IMG/VR virus record: IMGVR_UViG_3300034061_000872 | Location: 1-28,225 of that record | Direction: 5' to 3' (one strand) | Source of the DNA: a virus | Length of the DNA: 28,225 nucleotides | Part shown: positions 11,557-19,446 of the stretch, one piece after another | How the letters are laid out: every line of letters begins with the position of its first letter | Position numbering within the stretch: the stretch's first letter is position 1 | Notes under the pieces: model-generated | What the model saw: only the letters and a program-made list of their open reading frames with translations | What the model was told of the DNA's origin: nothing | Database searches by the model: none | Program-made: the position numbers and the translations under genes

Positions 11557-14061
11557 ATGGCGGTTGATCGCGCTTTGATGCCCTTCCCCACGGGAGGGAT
11601 GTCCATGGAAGTGGCGGTCGGTTCGCCGTCTGAATCCATCGTTGTGGAGTTGCCGGACGGTGGGGTGGAGATCAGTCTTTCCCCGGAACCTGCTCCTGAG
11701 CCGGGTCACAACGAGAACCTTGCGGAGTTCATCCCCGATCAGGTGTTGAACAACATCGGGAACGATCTTGCGACCTTGTACGAAGCAGACAAGGATTCTC
11801 GCAAGGAATGGGAAACGACCTACATCAAGGGTCTTGATCTCCTAGGTCTGAAGATTGAGGACCGTACACAGCCATGGGAGGGAGCCTGTGGTGTGTTTCA
11901 CCCCATGCTCTCTGAGGCAATTGTCCGGTTCCAAGCCCAGACCATCCAAGAGATCTTCCCAGCCAAAGGACCGGTACAGACCAAGATCCTTGGTGAATCC
12001 ACCAAAGAGCGCATCGATCAGGCTCAAAGAGTTCAGGAGTACCTGAACTATCTTCTGACGGAAAAGATGAGCGAATATCGCTCAGAGACGGAGAAGATGC
12101 TCTTCTCGTTGGCGCTCTCCGGTGCAGCGTTCCGCAAGGTCTACTTCGATCCTTCACTCGGTAGACCCGCTTCGAACTTCGTTCCAGCAGAGGATTTCGT
12201 GGTTTCTTACGGAGCCAGCGATCTCATCAACTGTGAACGCGCTACCCATTTGATGAAGAAGACCTACAACGAGATCAGGAAGTTGCAGGTCTCCGGGTTC
12301 TATTCTGATATCTCGCTCCCTCCTCCGGTGCCTGACACGAGTCAGATCCAGAAGTCCTACGACAAACTGAACGGTGAGTCGAAGGGCATGGAACTTGATT
12401 CGCGCTACACCCTTCTGGAGATGGTGGTCGATTACGACCTGCCCGGATTCGAAGACACCGATGAAAACGGTGAACCCACCGGAATCGCGCTTCCCTATGT
12501 CATCACGGTAGACAAGTCTTCCCGTCAGATCCTTGCCATCCGCAGGAACTGGTACGAAGACGACCCGCTCAAGAAGCGCCGTCAGCACTTCGTTCAGTAC
12601 ACCTACATCCCCGGACTTGGCTTCTATGGGTTTGGGCTTGTCCATTTGGTTGGTGGACTCGCAAAGTCTTCGACATCCATCCTCCGTCAGTTGGTGGATG
12701 CCGGAACCCTGTCCAACCTTCCGGGTGGACTCAAGACCCGTGGTCTGAGAATCAAAGGAGACGATACGCCCATCATGCCGGGAGAGTTCCGGGATGTGGA
12801 TATTCCGTCCGGAACCCTGAGGGAGAACATCACCTTCCTCCCCTACAAGGAACCCTCGGGTACCCTGTATCAGTTGCTTGGAAACATCGTGGACGAAGGC
12901 CGCAGGTTCGCCTCTCAGGCGGACATGAAGGTCGCGGACATGAACGGCGAGGCTCCTGTCGGAACTACCTTGGCAATCATCGAAAGGTCGATGAAGGTCA
13001 TGTCTGCCGTTCAGGCGCGTTTACACGCCTCGATGAAGAAGGAACTGAAACTTCTTTCTCAGTTGGTCTATGACTACGGCCCCAGCGAGTACCCCTACGA
13101 CATCCCCGGTAAAAAACTAACCAAGGAAGATTTCGATGATCGCATCGATATCATCCCTGTTTCAGATCCCAACGCCGGAACTATGGCGCAGCGGATCATG
13201 AAGTATCAGGCCGCGCTCCAGTTGGCGGCTCAGGCACCCCAGTTGTATGACCTGCCCCTCTTGCATCGTCAGATGATCGAGGCTCTTGGGATAGCGGATT
13301 CGCAGGAAGTCCTCCCGGATAAGGCCAATATCCCCATCACAGACCCTGTGACGGAGAACATGAACGCCTTGCAGATGAAGCCCATCAAGGCTTTCATCTA
13401 TCAGGACCACGAGGCCCATATACAAGTACACATGTCATTCATGCAGGATCCCCGTCTACAGGGGATGCTCCAGCAAAACCCGCAGGCTGCTCAGGCTTTG
13501 CAGGCCAACATCTCAGCCCATGTGGCGGAACACTTGGGTTTTGCCTACCGTCAGCAGATCGAAAAGGAACTTGGGGTCAAACTGCCTCCTCCGGGGGAAC
13601 CTCTCCCAGAGGATATCGAGTACCGCATCTCGGGTCTTGTGGCCCCGGCAGCGGCTCAGGTATTGGGAAAAGCCCAGCAGGAAGCCCAGATGCAGCAGCA
13701 ACAGCAGCAGCAACAGGATCCTATCCTCCAGATGGAGATACAGAAACTCCAACTCCAAGCGCAGGAGATCCAGCAGAAGGCCCAGTCCGACATGGCGAAA
13801 ATCCAAGCGGATATGCAGAAGGCCCAGATGCGGATGGAGACCGAACAGAACCGTATCAAGACCCAAGAGCGTATCGAAGGTGCGCGTCTTGGCGTACAGA
13901 TCGCCGCAACCAATACCCAGAACGAACTCCAGAGCAAGGAAATTGCCTCAAAGGACAAGATCGAGGGTGCCAAGTTGGGGGTCGAAATCGCCAGAAACAT
14001 GCTTTCCGCCCAGCAGCGTGAGCAAGAAATGAGGGATTCAAATGCAAACCGCAAGCAATAA
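11557..14061 (+). CDS. Portal protein
   Basis: 834 residues, with GGAGAGAGAG just before the ATG. The portal dodecamer forms the DNA gate and head-tail connector. Typical segments are seen: a long N-terminal helix region (DQVLNNIGNDLATLYEADKD), the PWEGACGVFHPMLSEAIVRF block (about 107-126) equivalent to the PW.GA....P....A motif of P22-type portals, and AGTMAQRIMKYQAALQLAAQ in the stem/crown part. The last about 170 residues are a glutamine-rich coiled coil beginning with a run of Gln (about 710-717) followed by repeated KAQ/Q-rich heptads; this may form the inner barrel. The length fits the large P22-like portals (about 700-830). Confident from sequence and from position after terL. Confidence 0.9.
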   Translation: MAVDRALMPFPTGGMSMEVAVGSPSESIVVELPDGGVEISLSPEPAPEPGHNENLAEFIPDQVLNNIGNDLATLYEADKDSRKEWETTYIKGLDLLGLKIEDRTQPWEGACGVFHPMLSEAIVRFQAQTIQEIFPAKGPVQTKILGESTKERIDQAQRVQEYLNYLLTEKMSEYRSETEKMLFSLALSGAAFRKVYFDPSLGRPASNFVPAEDFVVSYGASDLINCERATHLMKKTYNEIRKLQVSGFYSDISLPPPVPDTSQIQKSYDKLNGESKGMELDSRYTLLEMVVDYDLPGFEDTDENGEPTGIALPYVITVDKSSRQILAIRRNWYEDDPLKKRRQHFVQYTYIPGLGFYGFGLVHLVGGLAKSSTSILRQLVDAGTLSNLPGGLKTRGLRIKGDDTPIMPGEFRDVDIPSGTLRENITFLPYKEPSGTLYQLLGNIVDEGRRFASQADMKVADMNGEAPVGTTLAIIERSMKVMSAVQARLHASMKKELKLLSQLVYDYGPSEYPYDIPGKKLTKEDFDDRIDIIPVSDPNAGTMAQRIMKYQAALQLAAQAPQLYDLPLLHRQMIEALGIADSQEVLPDKANIPITDPVTENMNALQMKPIKAFIYQDHEAHIQVHMSFMQDPRLQGMLQQNPQAAQALQANISAHVAEHLGFAYRQQIEKELGVKLPPPGEPLPEDIEYRISGLVAPAAAQVLGKAQQEAQMQQQQQQQQDPILQMEIQKLQLQAQEIQQKAQSDMAKIQADMQKAQMRMETEQNRIKTQERIEGARLGVQIAATNTQNELQSKEIASKDKIEGAKLGVEIARNMLSAQQREQEMRDSNANRKQ

Positions 14062-14239
14062 CCTCGCGGAATTCCTGAGAAAATCCCTCAGGCAGCAGAT
14101 GAATGAACTCGCTGATCACATCGCCGGGGGAGGCTGTGCCGACTTCCCGGAATACAAGAGATGCTGCGGGGTAATCGAGGGTCTCGCCCGTGCAGAGCGA
14201 GAACTACTTGACCTCACGAATCAAATTGACGATGATTAA
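14042..14239 (+). CDS. Small conserved protein overlapping the portal end
   Basis: 65 residues; the ATG lies 20 bases before the portal stop, with GAGGGA upstream in portal codons. Helical and Cys-containing (FLRKSLRQQMNELADHIAGG, GCADFPEYKRCCGVIEGL, ARAERELLDLTNQIDDD). Small helical proteins at this position are common in related phages as I know them, but have no assigned function. Possibly a portal-associated or assembly factor. Confidence 0.75.
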   Translation: MQTASNNLAEFLRKSLRQQMNELADHIAGGGCADFPEYKRCCGVIEGLARAERELLDLTNQIDDD

Positions 14240-14314
14240 ACAAGTTATCAACTTCGCTGTGTAAACAGTGCAACCACCCCACATGGGGCGCAAACGCCGG
14301 AAGGTGCTTTAAAC
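14240..14314 (+). other. Leader of the GroES-like gene with short hairpins
   Basis: Contains AAGTT-ATC-AACTT (14242-14254) and two overlapping short hairpins (CCCC-ACAT-GGGG, 14277-14288; GGCG-CAAA-CGCC, 14287-14298) before GGAAGG and the TTTAAAC motif at the start codon. No clear promoter or terminator. Confidence 0.4.
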
Positions 14315-14674
14315 ATGTCCAAGAAAGACGACGAAAAGGTCGCAAGTCAGTTACCCAAGCCTAGTGGGTACAAAATCCTCATCGCCCTGCCCAACCCGGA
14401 AGAGAAGACAGAAGGTGGAATCCTCAAGGCTTCTCAGACACTTGAGTCTGAAGAGATTGGGAGCATCGTTGGTTTCGTCATCTCGATGGGACCGGATGCT
14501 TACAAGTCCACTGATCGTTTCCCTTCTGGCCCCTACTGTAAGGAAGGGGACTGGATCATGATGCGTTCCTATTCGGGAACCCGCTTCAAGGTCCATGGGA
14601 AAGAGTTCCGACTGATCAACGACGATAGCGTTGAAGCCATCGTTGAAGATCCGCGTGGAGTGGTCAAGGTATGA
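14315..14674 (+). CDS. GroES-like co-chaperonin
   Basis: 119 residues. The central part has the Cpn10 plan: PSGYKILIALPNPEEKTEGG (15-34) like the GroES strand KPL.DRV.V....E..T.GGI, then a mobile-loop-like segment (ILKASQTLES), GSIVGFVISMGPDAY (49-63, the G.V.AVG.G strand), KEGDWIMMRSYSGTRFKVHG (76-95) and FRLINDDSVEAIVE. It would cap the host GroEL to help fold the capsid protein, as phage GroES-like proteins (T4 gp31 type) do. Position between portal and scaffold fits head assembly. The stop overlaps the scaffold start by ATGA. Confidence 0.75.
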   Translation: MSKKDDEKVASQLPKPSGYKILIALPNPEEKTEGGILKASQTLESEEIGSIVGFVISMGPDAYKSTDRFPSGPYCKEGDWIMMRSYSGTRFKVHGKEFRLINDDSVEAIVEDPRGVVKV

Positions 14675-15663
14675 GCGCAGAAACATCGCAGATGTCCCGA
14701 GAGGACAAGTTCTTCGGGGTGGAAACTCCGTTGCAGATGCCCGTCAAGGAAGAGGTCAAATCTTCCCCGGAACCTGAAATCGAACTCGACATCGTTGACG
14801 ACATCCCCAAGCAGCCGGTTAAACAGGCTGAGAAGGAAGACGACGAAGAGTTGTCGGATTACAGCGACAAGGTCCGCAAGCGGATCAACAAACTCAAGTA
14901 CGAGCAGCACGAAGCGCACCGTCAGCGGGAAGCCGCAGAGCGGATGCGTGAAGAGGCTGTCAAGTTCGCGCAGCAGTTGGCTGCTAAGAACCAGCAGTAC
15001 GAGTCGCTGATCCAGCGCGGCGAAGGTGCCTTGGTCTCACAGATCAAGGCCCGTGCATCGTTGGCTCTTGATCAGGCCAAGTCCCTGTACAAGGAAGCCT
15101 ACGAAGCCGGTGATTCCCAGAGAATCATCGACGCTCAAGAGAAACTTCTTAACGCGCAGACGGAAGTCCGTGAGGCAGAGAAGCATGAGCGCGTCCTTCA
15201 GAACCGTCGCCCCCAGCAGACACAGCAGCCGGTTCAGCAGCCCGTTCAGCAGCAGGCTTATCAGCCTCCGCAGCCGAGCAGCAAGGCTATAGAGTGGACC
15301 AAGGGCAACCCATGGTTCGGTCCCAATGGGAACCGTGCCATGACCGCTCTGGCCTATGGAGTACATGAGACGCTCGTTCGGGAACAAGGCGTACAGCCCG
15401 ACACCGACGAGTACTATCAGAAGATCGATGCCGCCATGCGGCAGCGATTCCCAGACTACTTTGAGAAGGATGAAGATGTCCAAGTGACATCTGCACCGGC
15501 TCAACGCACCCCCTCCACCGTGGTAGCCCCGTCGAATCGGAACAATGGCTCAAGACCACGCAAAATACAGTTGACTGCTACACAAGTCGCCCTCGCAAAG
15601 CGAATTGGCCTTACCCCAGAGCAGTATGCCAAACAGGTCATCAAGGAGACTTCAAATGGCTGA
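14671..15663 (+). CDS. Capsid scaffolding protein
   Basis: 330 residues, ATGA-coupled to the GroES-like gene. Acidic N terminus (EPEIELDIVDDIPKQPVKQA), long charged coiled-coil region (KRINKLKYEQHEAHRQREAA to about residue 190), a Gln/Pro-rich linker (TQQPVQQPVQQQAYQPPQPS), and a C-terminal region ending with a basic helix (RKIQLTATQVALAKRIGLTP). Such composition and place, between portal and capsid genes, are typical of scaffold proteins that shape the procapsid and then leave. No protease domain is seen. Function is inferred from composition and order. Confidence 0.75.
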   Translation: MSAETSQMSREDKFFGVETPLQMPVKEEVKSSPEPEIELDIVDDIPKQPVKQAEKEDDEELSDYSDKVRKRINKLKYEQHEAHRQREAAERMREEAVKFAQQLAAKNQQYESLIQRGEGALVSQIKARASLALDQAKSLYKEAYEAGDSQRIIDAQEKLLNAQTEVREAEKHERVLQNRRPQQTQQPVQQPVQQQAYQPPQPSSKAIEWTKGNPWFGPNGNRAMTALAYGVHETLVREQGVQPDTDEYYQKIDAAMRQRFPDYFEKDEDVQVTSAPAQRTPSTVVAPSNRNNGSRPRKIQLTATQVALAKRIGLTPEQYAKQVIKETSNG

Positions 15664-16102
15664 AGAGCGCAAAATCCGTATCGACCGTGCAACCGAAGCC
15701 CGTCCTAACGACACTTGGTTGCCGCAATCCGCACTACCGGTCCCGGAACAGAAAGATGGTTGGGTGTTCCGCTGGATTCGCACCTCTTCTCTGGGGCGTT
15801 CGGATAACACGAATGTCTCGCGCCAGATGCGTGAAGGCTGGGAGCCTGTGAAGGCAGAGGATCATCCTGAGTTGAAGATCATGTCTGACCTCAACTCCCA
15901 GTTCAAAGGCAATGTTGAAGTGGGTGGCTTGCTCCTTTGCAAGGCTCCCCTTGAGAAGATGCTGCAACGCCAGAAGTACTTCCAAGAAGTTTCTGACCGA
16001 CAGATCGATGGTGTGGACCGCAGTTATCTGCGGGAGAATGATCCGCGTATGCCGCTCCTTAATCCGGAGCGTTCGACGCGCACCAGTTTCGGACGAGGTT
16101 AA
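15656..16102 (+). CDS. Conserved head-module protein, 148 residues
   Basis: Starts at 15656 (MAEERKIRIDRATEARP) with AAGGAG upstream, overlapping the scaffold stop by 8 bases; an earlier in-frame ATG lies inside the scaffold gene. Contains WVFRWIRTSSLGRSDNTN, MREGWEPVKAEDHPE and GLLLCKAPLEKMLQRQKYFQ followed by YLRENDPRMPLLNPERSTRT. I recognise this as a conserved uncharacterised protein of the head-gene block in many aquatic phages. A minor head or assembly role is inferred from position. Confidence 0.75.
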   Translation: MAEERKIRIDRATEARPNDTWLPQSALPVPEQKDGWVFRWIRTSSLGRSDNTNVSRQMREGWEPVKAEDHPELKIMSDLNSQFKGNVEVGGLLLCKAPLEKMLQRQKYFQEVSDRQIDGVDRSYLRENDPRMPLLNPERSTRTSFGRG

Positions 16103-16136
16103 ATCCTTATCTTTCCACTTTTCGAGGTAATTTCAA

Positions 16137-16982
16137 ATGGCTTCAGGAACTGATGTTACTAGCCCTTATGGGTTCCTGCCGATCAACCTCATCGGCGGTC
16201 AGGTATTTGCGGGTTCCACCCGTATGTACCCGATTCAGTACGGCTATGACACGAACATCTTCTACGGAGATTTCGTCAAAGTCGTGCGAGGTTCGGCTAC
16301 TCGCGTTTCGATTGGTGCTGCCACCAATTCCAACGCGGTGACCGGCGTTTTCGTTGGTTGCTCCTACACCGATCCGGTGACCAAGGACAAGCGTTTCTCG
16401 CAGTACTACCCGGCTTCGACGCTGGCTGGTGATGCGTTGGCGTATGTCGTTGACGATCCGGACACTGTGTTCAAGGCTGCGGTCTGCTCTGCGACTACGG
16501 TCATGGCATCGGGCGCGTATGCGCTGGTCGGAACCAACCTTTCGGCTGTTGACAACACGGGTAATGTGAACACGGGCAATTCGAAGAACGCGATCCTCGC
16601 GCCTTCGGCTACGCCTGCGACCAGCATCCTCCCGCTGCGCTGCGTTGGCGTGGTCCCTGAGACTTCGCTTTCGTACACGGCGACGGGTTCGTCCTCCAGC
16701 ACGACCCTTACCCTCACGGGTTCGGGCGCTCCGGCGGCTCTCCCGGTCGGCACGAGCGTGGCCTACTACGCATCGAACGGTCAGTTGATTGAGACTGGTT
16801 CGTTCCTCAGCGTGGCGGCTGCGGTCGGTGATACCTCGCTTACCCTGAACGCCGCTATCGCGGTGCCGGGTTCGGTGACGGCTATCCCCTCTGCTTCGAC
16901 TGTTGTCTTCACGATCTACCGTGAGTTGTTGGTCAAACTCAATGTTCTGACCCACGGCTACTACAGTAGCGTCACTGCCTAA
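16137..16982 (+). CDS. Putative head structural/decoration protein
   Basis: 281 residues, beginning TSPYGFLPINLIGGQVFAGS then TRMYPIQYGYDTNIFYGDFV, a conserved opening of proteins encoded next to the capsid gene in related phages. After about residue 170 comes a Ser/Thr/Ala/Gly-rich beta region (SYTATGSSSSTTLTLTGSG ... VGDTSLTLNAAIAVPG) that looks like an inserted beta-sandwich domain exposed on the capsid surface. Located directly before the major capsid gene, 14 bases apart. Structural role likely; exact position in the virion unknown. Confidence 0.7.
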   Translation: MASGTDVTSPYGFLPINLIGGQVFAGSTRMYPIQYGYDTNIFYGDFVKVVRGSATRVSIGAATNSNAVTGVFVGCSYTDPVTKDKRFSQYYPASTLAGDALAYVVDDPDTVFKAAVCSATTVMASGAYALVGTNLSAVDNTGNVNTGNSKNAILAPSATPATSILPLRCVGVVPETSLSYTATGSSSSTTLTLTGSGAPAALPVGTSVAYYASNGQLIETGSFLSVAAAVGDTSLTLNAAIAVPGSVTAIPSASTVVFTIYRELLVKLNVLTHGYYSSVTA

Positions 16983-16996
16983 AGGAGTTCTGAGAA

Positions 16997-17905
16997 ATGG
17001 CTATTTCACGCGCACAGATGCTGAAGGAACTCCTGCCGGGGCTTAACGCCCTGTTCGGCTTGGAGTACCAGAAGTACGAAGATGAGCATACCCTCATCTA
17101 TGAGACCGAAAACTCCGAGAAGGCTTTCGAAGAGGAAGTCAAGTTGTCGGGCTTCGGCACGGCCCCTGTCAAGCAGGAAGGTCAGGCCATTGCCTACGAC
17201 AACGCGCAGGAGGCTTGGACGGCTCGTTATAACCACGAGACGATCGCCATGGGGTTCTCGATCACTGAGGAGGCCATGGAGGACAATCTCTATGACCAAC
17301 TCTCTGCTCGTTACACCAAGGCTCTCGCCCGTGGTATGGCGAACACCAAGCAGGTCAAGGCTGCGGCTCTGCTCAACAACGGTTTCACCACCTTCCAGTC
17401 GGGAGACGGTGTGACGCTGTTCAGCACGGCTCACCCCTTGGTCAGCGGTGGCACCAATGCCAACCGTCCGACCGTGGGTGCGGACCTCAACGAGACTTCC
17501 TTGGAAGACGCAATCATCTCGATTGCGAACTATGTGGACGAGCGCGGTCTCTTGATCGCCGCCCGTCCTCGTCGTCTCGTTGTGCCGTCGAACTTGATGT
17601 TCGTTGCCGAGCGCCTGATGGAGACCACTCTCCGCACGGCGACCGCCGACAACGACATCAACGCGATCCGCAACATGGGCGCTATCCCGGAGGGCTACGC
17701 TGTCAATCACTACCTGACTGACACAAACGCCTTCTTCATCATCACGGATGTCCCGAACGGTATGAAGCACTTCGTGCGTACCCCGCTCTCGACCTCCATG
17801 GATGGTGACTTTGATACCGGGAATGTCCGGTACAAGGCCCGTGAGCGTTACTCGTTTGGTGTCAGCGATCCGCTTGGCATCTACGGTTCGCCGGGTTCGA
17901 CCTGA
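16997..17905 (+). CDS. Major capsid protein
   Basis: 302 residues; AAGGAG upstream. N terminus MAISRAQMLKELLPGLNALF, then an E-loop-like charged segment (AFEEEVKLSGFGTAPVKQEG), a long helix (MGFSITEEAMEDNLYDQLSA followed by RYTKALARGMANTKQVKAAA: spine helix), and an A-domain with RPRRLVVPSNLMFVAERLM and NDINAIRNMGAIPEGYAVNH. This follows the Mu-gpT/HK97-fold pattern. Very likely the most abundant virion protein; consistent with that, a strong terminator lies directly behind it. Position after scaffold supports the call. Confidence 0.87.
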   Translation: MAISRAQMLKELLPGLNALFGLEYQKYEDEHTLIYETENSEKAFEEEVKLSGFGTAPVKQEGQAIAYDNAQEAWTARYNHETIAMGFSITEEAMEDNLYDQLSARYTKALARGMANTKQVKAAALLNNGFTTFQSGDGVTLFSTAHPLVSGGTNANRPTVGADLNETSLEDAIISIANYVDERGLLIAARPRRLVVPSNLMFVAERLMETTLRTATADNDINAIRNMGAIPEGYAVNHYLTDTNAFFIITDVPNGMKHFVRTPLSTSMDGDFDTGNVRYKARERYSFGVSDPLGIYGSPGST

Positions 17906-17918
17906 TAGGGTCGGAATG

Positions 17919-17949
17919 GAAGGGGGGGCGAAAGCCCCCCTTTCTTTTT
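17919..17949 (+). terminator. Rho-independent terminator after the capsid gene
   Basis: An 11-bp stem (17919-17929 with 17934-17944), mostly G-C, closed by a GAAA tetraloop and followed by TTTTT. Textbook intrinsic terminator 14 bases after the capsid stop; partial read-through would set lower levels for the genes beyond. Confidence 0.92.
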
Positions 17950-17989
17950 GTGCATGTGTAGTGTTTAATCGCACTACCGGGATAATTTA

Positions 17990-18043
17990 GCCTGCCAGAC
18001 AGACCCGGCTGACGGTATGCAGACTGGCAGGCAACTCGCATAC
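17990..18043 (+). promoter_or_regulatory. Possible pseudoknot in the leader of the 88-residue gene
   Basis: GCCTGCCAG (17990-17998) pairs with CTGGCAGGC (18024-18032), and GTATGC (18015-18020), inside its loop, pairs with GCATAC (18038-18043) outside it. The crossing arms can form an H-type pseudoknot or two exclusive hairpins, ending right at the ribosome binding site GAGG (18044-18047 area). No matching promoter was found between the terminator and this element. Confidence 0.5.
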
Positions 18044-18054
18044 GAGGTTTAAAC

Positions 18055-18321
18055 ATGGCTAAGACTACTTTCTCTGGTCCGGTTGAGTCGGACAATGGTT
18101 TCATCGGCGCAGTGGTTGGCAATGTCTCTGCCACCGTTTTGACCGCTGCTTCCGGCACGATCACGAACCTTCTCTGCACCTCCCTGACGGTTGGCAGCAC
18201 CAAGATTGGTGTGGTGGTCAACGCGGCTTCGGGCGCAGTGTCGGCCCAGCAGGGTTACATTCAGGTTCTGGTCGGAGCGACCACCGCGTATATCGCCCTG
18301 TACAAGAGCGTCACCGTTTAA
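18055..18321 (+). CDS. Small structural protein, head-fibre-like
   Basis: 88 residues; GAGG then GTTTAAAC directly against the ATG. MAKTTFSGPVESDNGF followed by VSATVLTAASGTITNLLCTS and LTVGSTKIGVVVNAASGAVS. The S/T-A-x-I-T-N-L pattern resembles the beta-stalk of the tail fibre in this window (around residues 145-220), suggesting a small trimeric virion fibre or decoration. Located just after the capsid gene. Function inferred from composition and position. Confidence 0.65.
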   Translation: MAKTTFSGPVESDNGFIGAVVGNVSATVLTAASGTITNLLCTSLTVGSTKIGVVVNAASGAVSAQQGYIQVLVGATTAYIALYKSVTV

Positions 18322-18382
18322 CCAATCGGGGCATAACCCCGCCGCACCCAATTGGATGCGGGTTTAACACGGAGGATTCTCT
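18322..18382 (+). other. Intergenic hairpins before the 196-residue gene
   Basis: CGGGG-CATAA-CCCCG (18327-18341) and CCGCA/TGCGG (18342-18361) lie in a row in the gap, followed by a good ribosome binding site (GGAGGA). Likely mRNA-stabilising or weak stop structures; no T-tract. Confidence 0.45.
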
Positions 18383-18973
18383 ATGGCACAGTACGATATC
18401 TGGGCGGTTAACCCGACCAGCGACGATGACTATTTCCGCTCCTCTGCGACCATTGCTGCGTCTGGAAACATCGCCCTTCTGGCGAATGATGTAGGTCAGT
18501 ACGGAACTGGCTACAAGGTTTCCATCACCTCCAATGGCGCGGATGCCAACAAGACCTTCACCGTCACCGGTGTCAAGGTTGGTGCTACGGGTTACGACGG
18601 CATCGTGACGGAGACCGTTACAGGCCCGAGCGCGACCGTGGTCTATTCGACCAACTACTACACCCGTGTCAACAGCATCAGCATCAGCGCGGCTTCGACC
18701 GGTGGCATCAAGATCGGTTACGGCGGTGACCTTGCGTTCCCCCGCACCCGTATCAAGCAGGTGATCTATGTGGCTTCGTCGGTCGAGGGTAGCATTACCT
18801 TCACCGCCAAGCCCAACAACACCACGCTGCTGAAGTTGTTCACCCCAGCCGACAGCACTGCAAACGATGCCATGGTTCCTCCTGAGGGTCTTTTGACCAC
18901 GAAGAGCGGAAACAATGACTTCGCGGTGTTGACGCTGGATCAAGTGTCTAAGGTCACAGTTCTCTGCGGGTGA
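18383..18973 (+). CDS. Putative virion structural protein, 196 residues
   Basis: Beta-rich Gly/Ser/Thr protein (IWAVNPTSDDDYFRSSATIA, GTGYKVSITSNGADANKTFT, VTGVKVGATGYDGIVTETVT, ending PPEGLLTTKSGNNDFAVLTL). The pattern is that of a phage head or tail beta-sandwich protein. GGAGGA ribosome binding site; 3 bases before the next ATG. Exact role unknown. Confidence 0.7.
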   Translation: MAQYDIWAVNPTSDDDYFRSSATIAASGNIALLANDVGQYGTGYKVSITSNGADANKTFTVTGVKVGATGYDGIVTETVTGPSATVVYSTNYYTRVNSISISAASTGGIKIGYGGDLAFPRTRIKQVIYVASSVEGSITFTAKPNNTTLLKLFTPADSTANDAMVPPEGLLTTKSGNNDFAVLTLDQVSKVTVLCG

Positions 18974-18976
18974 GTC

Positions 18977-19261
18977 ATGGCTACAGGAGACTCACGACTG
19001 AAACAGGCCGGTGTCTCTGGGTTCAACAAGCCTAAGAGAACCCCAAGTCATCCGACCAAGTCGCATGTCGTGGTCGCCAAGTCTGGCGATCAGATCAAGA
19101 CCATCCGCTTTGGTCAGCAAGGCGTATCAGGCTCTCCTAGGAAATCAGGAGAGTCTGAGTCTTATCGCAAGCGCCGTGAGTCGTTCAAGTCTCGTCATGC
19201 ATCCAACATCGCCAAGGGCAAGATGTCTGCGGCGTATTGGGCTGATAAGGTGAAGTGGTAA
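18977..19261 (+). CDS. Small basic conserved protein, 94 residues
   Basis: Highly basic. The centre and end (KTIRFGQQGVSGSPRKSGES, SYRKRRESFKSRHASNIAKG, KMSAAYWADKVKW) match a conserved uncharacterised pattern of aquatic phages: RFG.QG..G then YRKRR..FK.RH..N then AAYWA..VKW. Nucleic-acid binding is plausible from charge. First gene of a run in which every stop touches or nearly touches the next start (here TAATG), so the run is probably translated as a unit. Confidence 0.75.
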   Translation: MATGDSRLKQAGVSGFNKPKRTPSHPTKSHVVVAKSGDQIKTIRFGQQGVSGSPRKSGESESYRKRRESFKSRHASNIAKGKMSAAYWADKVKW

Positions 19262-19446
19262 TGGCTAAGGCAAAGAGCAAAGTCAACGCGGCTGGGAACT
19301 ACACCAAGCCTGAGATGCGTAAGCGACTGTTCAACCAGATCAAGGGTTCCGCAGTCCAAGGCACAGCATCAGGTCAGTGGTCCGCTCGTAAGGCACAGTT
19401 GCTTGCCAAGAAGTACAAGGAAGCCGGAGGCGGCTACAAGAACTGA
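19261..19446 (+). CDS. Small basic protein, N-terminal-half-like of DUF5872
   Basis: 61 residues from ATG 19261, in a TAATG overlap with the upstream stop (a GTG six bases earlier is less likely). Core: YTKPEMRKRLFNQIKG ... GQWSARKAQLLAKKYKEAGG GY. The GQWSARKAQLL...Y...GGGY pattern is one I know from the DUF5872 domain, found in giant-virus and phage proteins. Here only the first half is present; a second half appears to be encoded two genes downstream (19886). Function unknown. Confidence 0.7.
   Translation: MAKAKSKVNAAGNYTKPEMRKRLFNQIKGSAVQGTASGQWSARKAQLLAKKYKEAGGGYKN

Noticed and set aside
13690-13720. CAG-rich microsatellite in the portal gene as a possible frameshift site
   Set aside because: The run encodes glutamines in frame and the frame continues normally into the coiled coil.
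14225-14256. Promoter with TTGACG before the GroES-like gene
   Set aside because: At 16-18 bases no acceptable -10 box is found; TTGACG falls in the codons of the previous gene.
16143-16955. Antisense frame (270 residues) opposite the head protein gene
   Set aside because: Dominated by Arg and Asp/Gly runs, no motif, no ribosome binding site; a mirror of codon bias on the + strand.
17006-17974. Long antisense frame (322 residues) opposite the capsid gene
   Set aside because: Arg/His/Gly/Val-rich composition of a shadow frame in GC-rich coding DNA; the sense strand clearly encodes the capsid protein.
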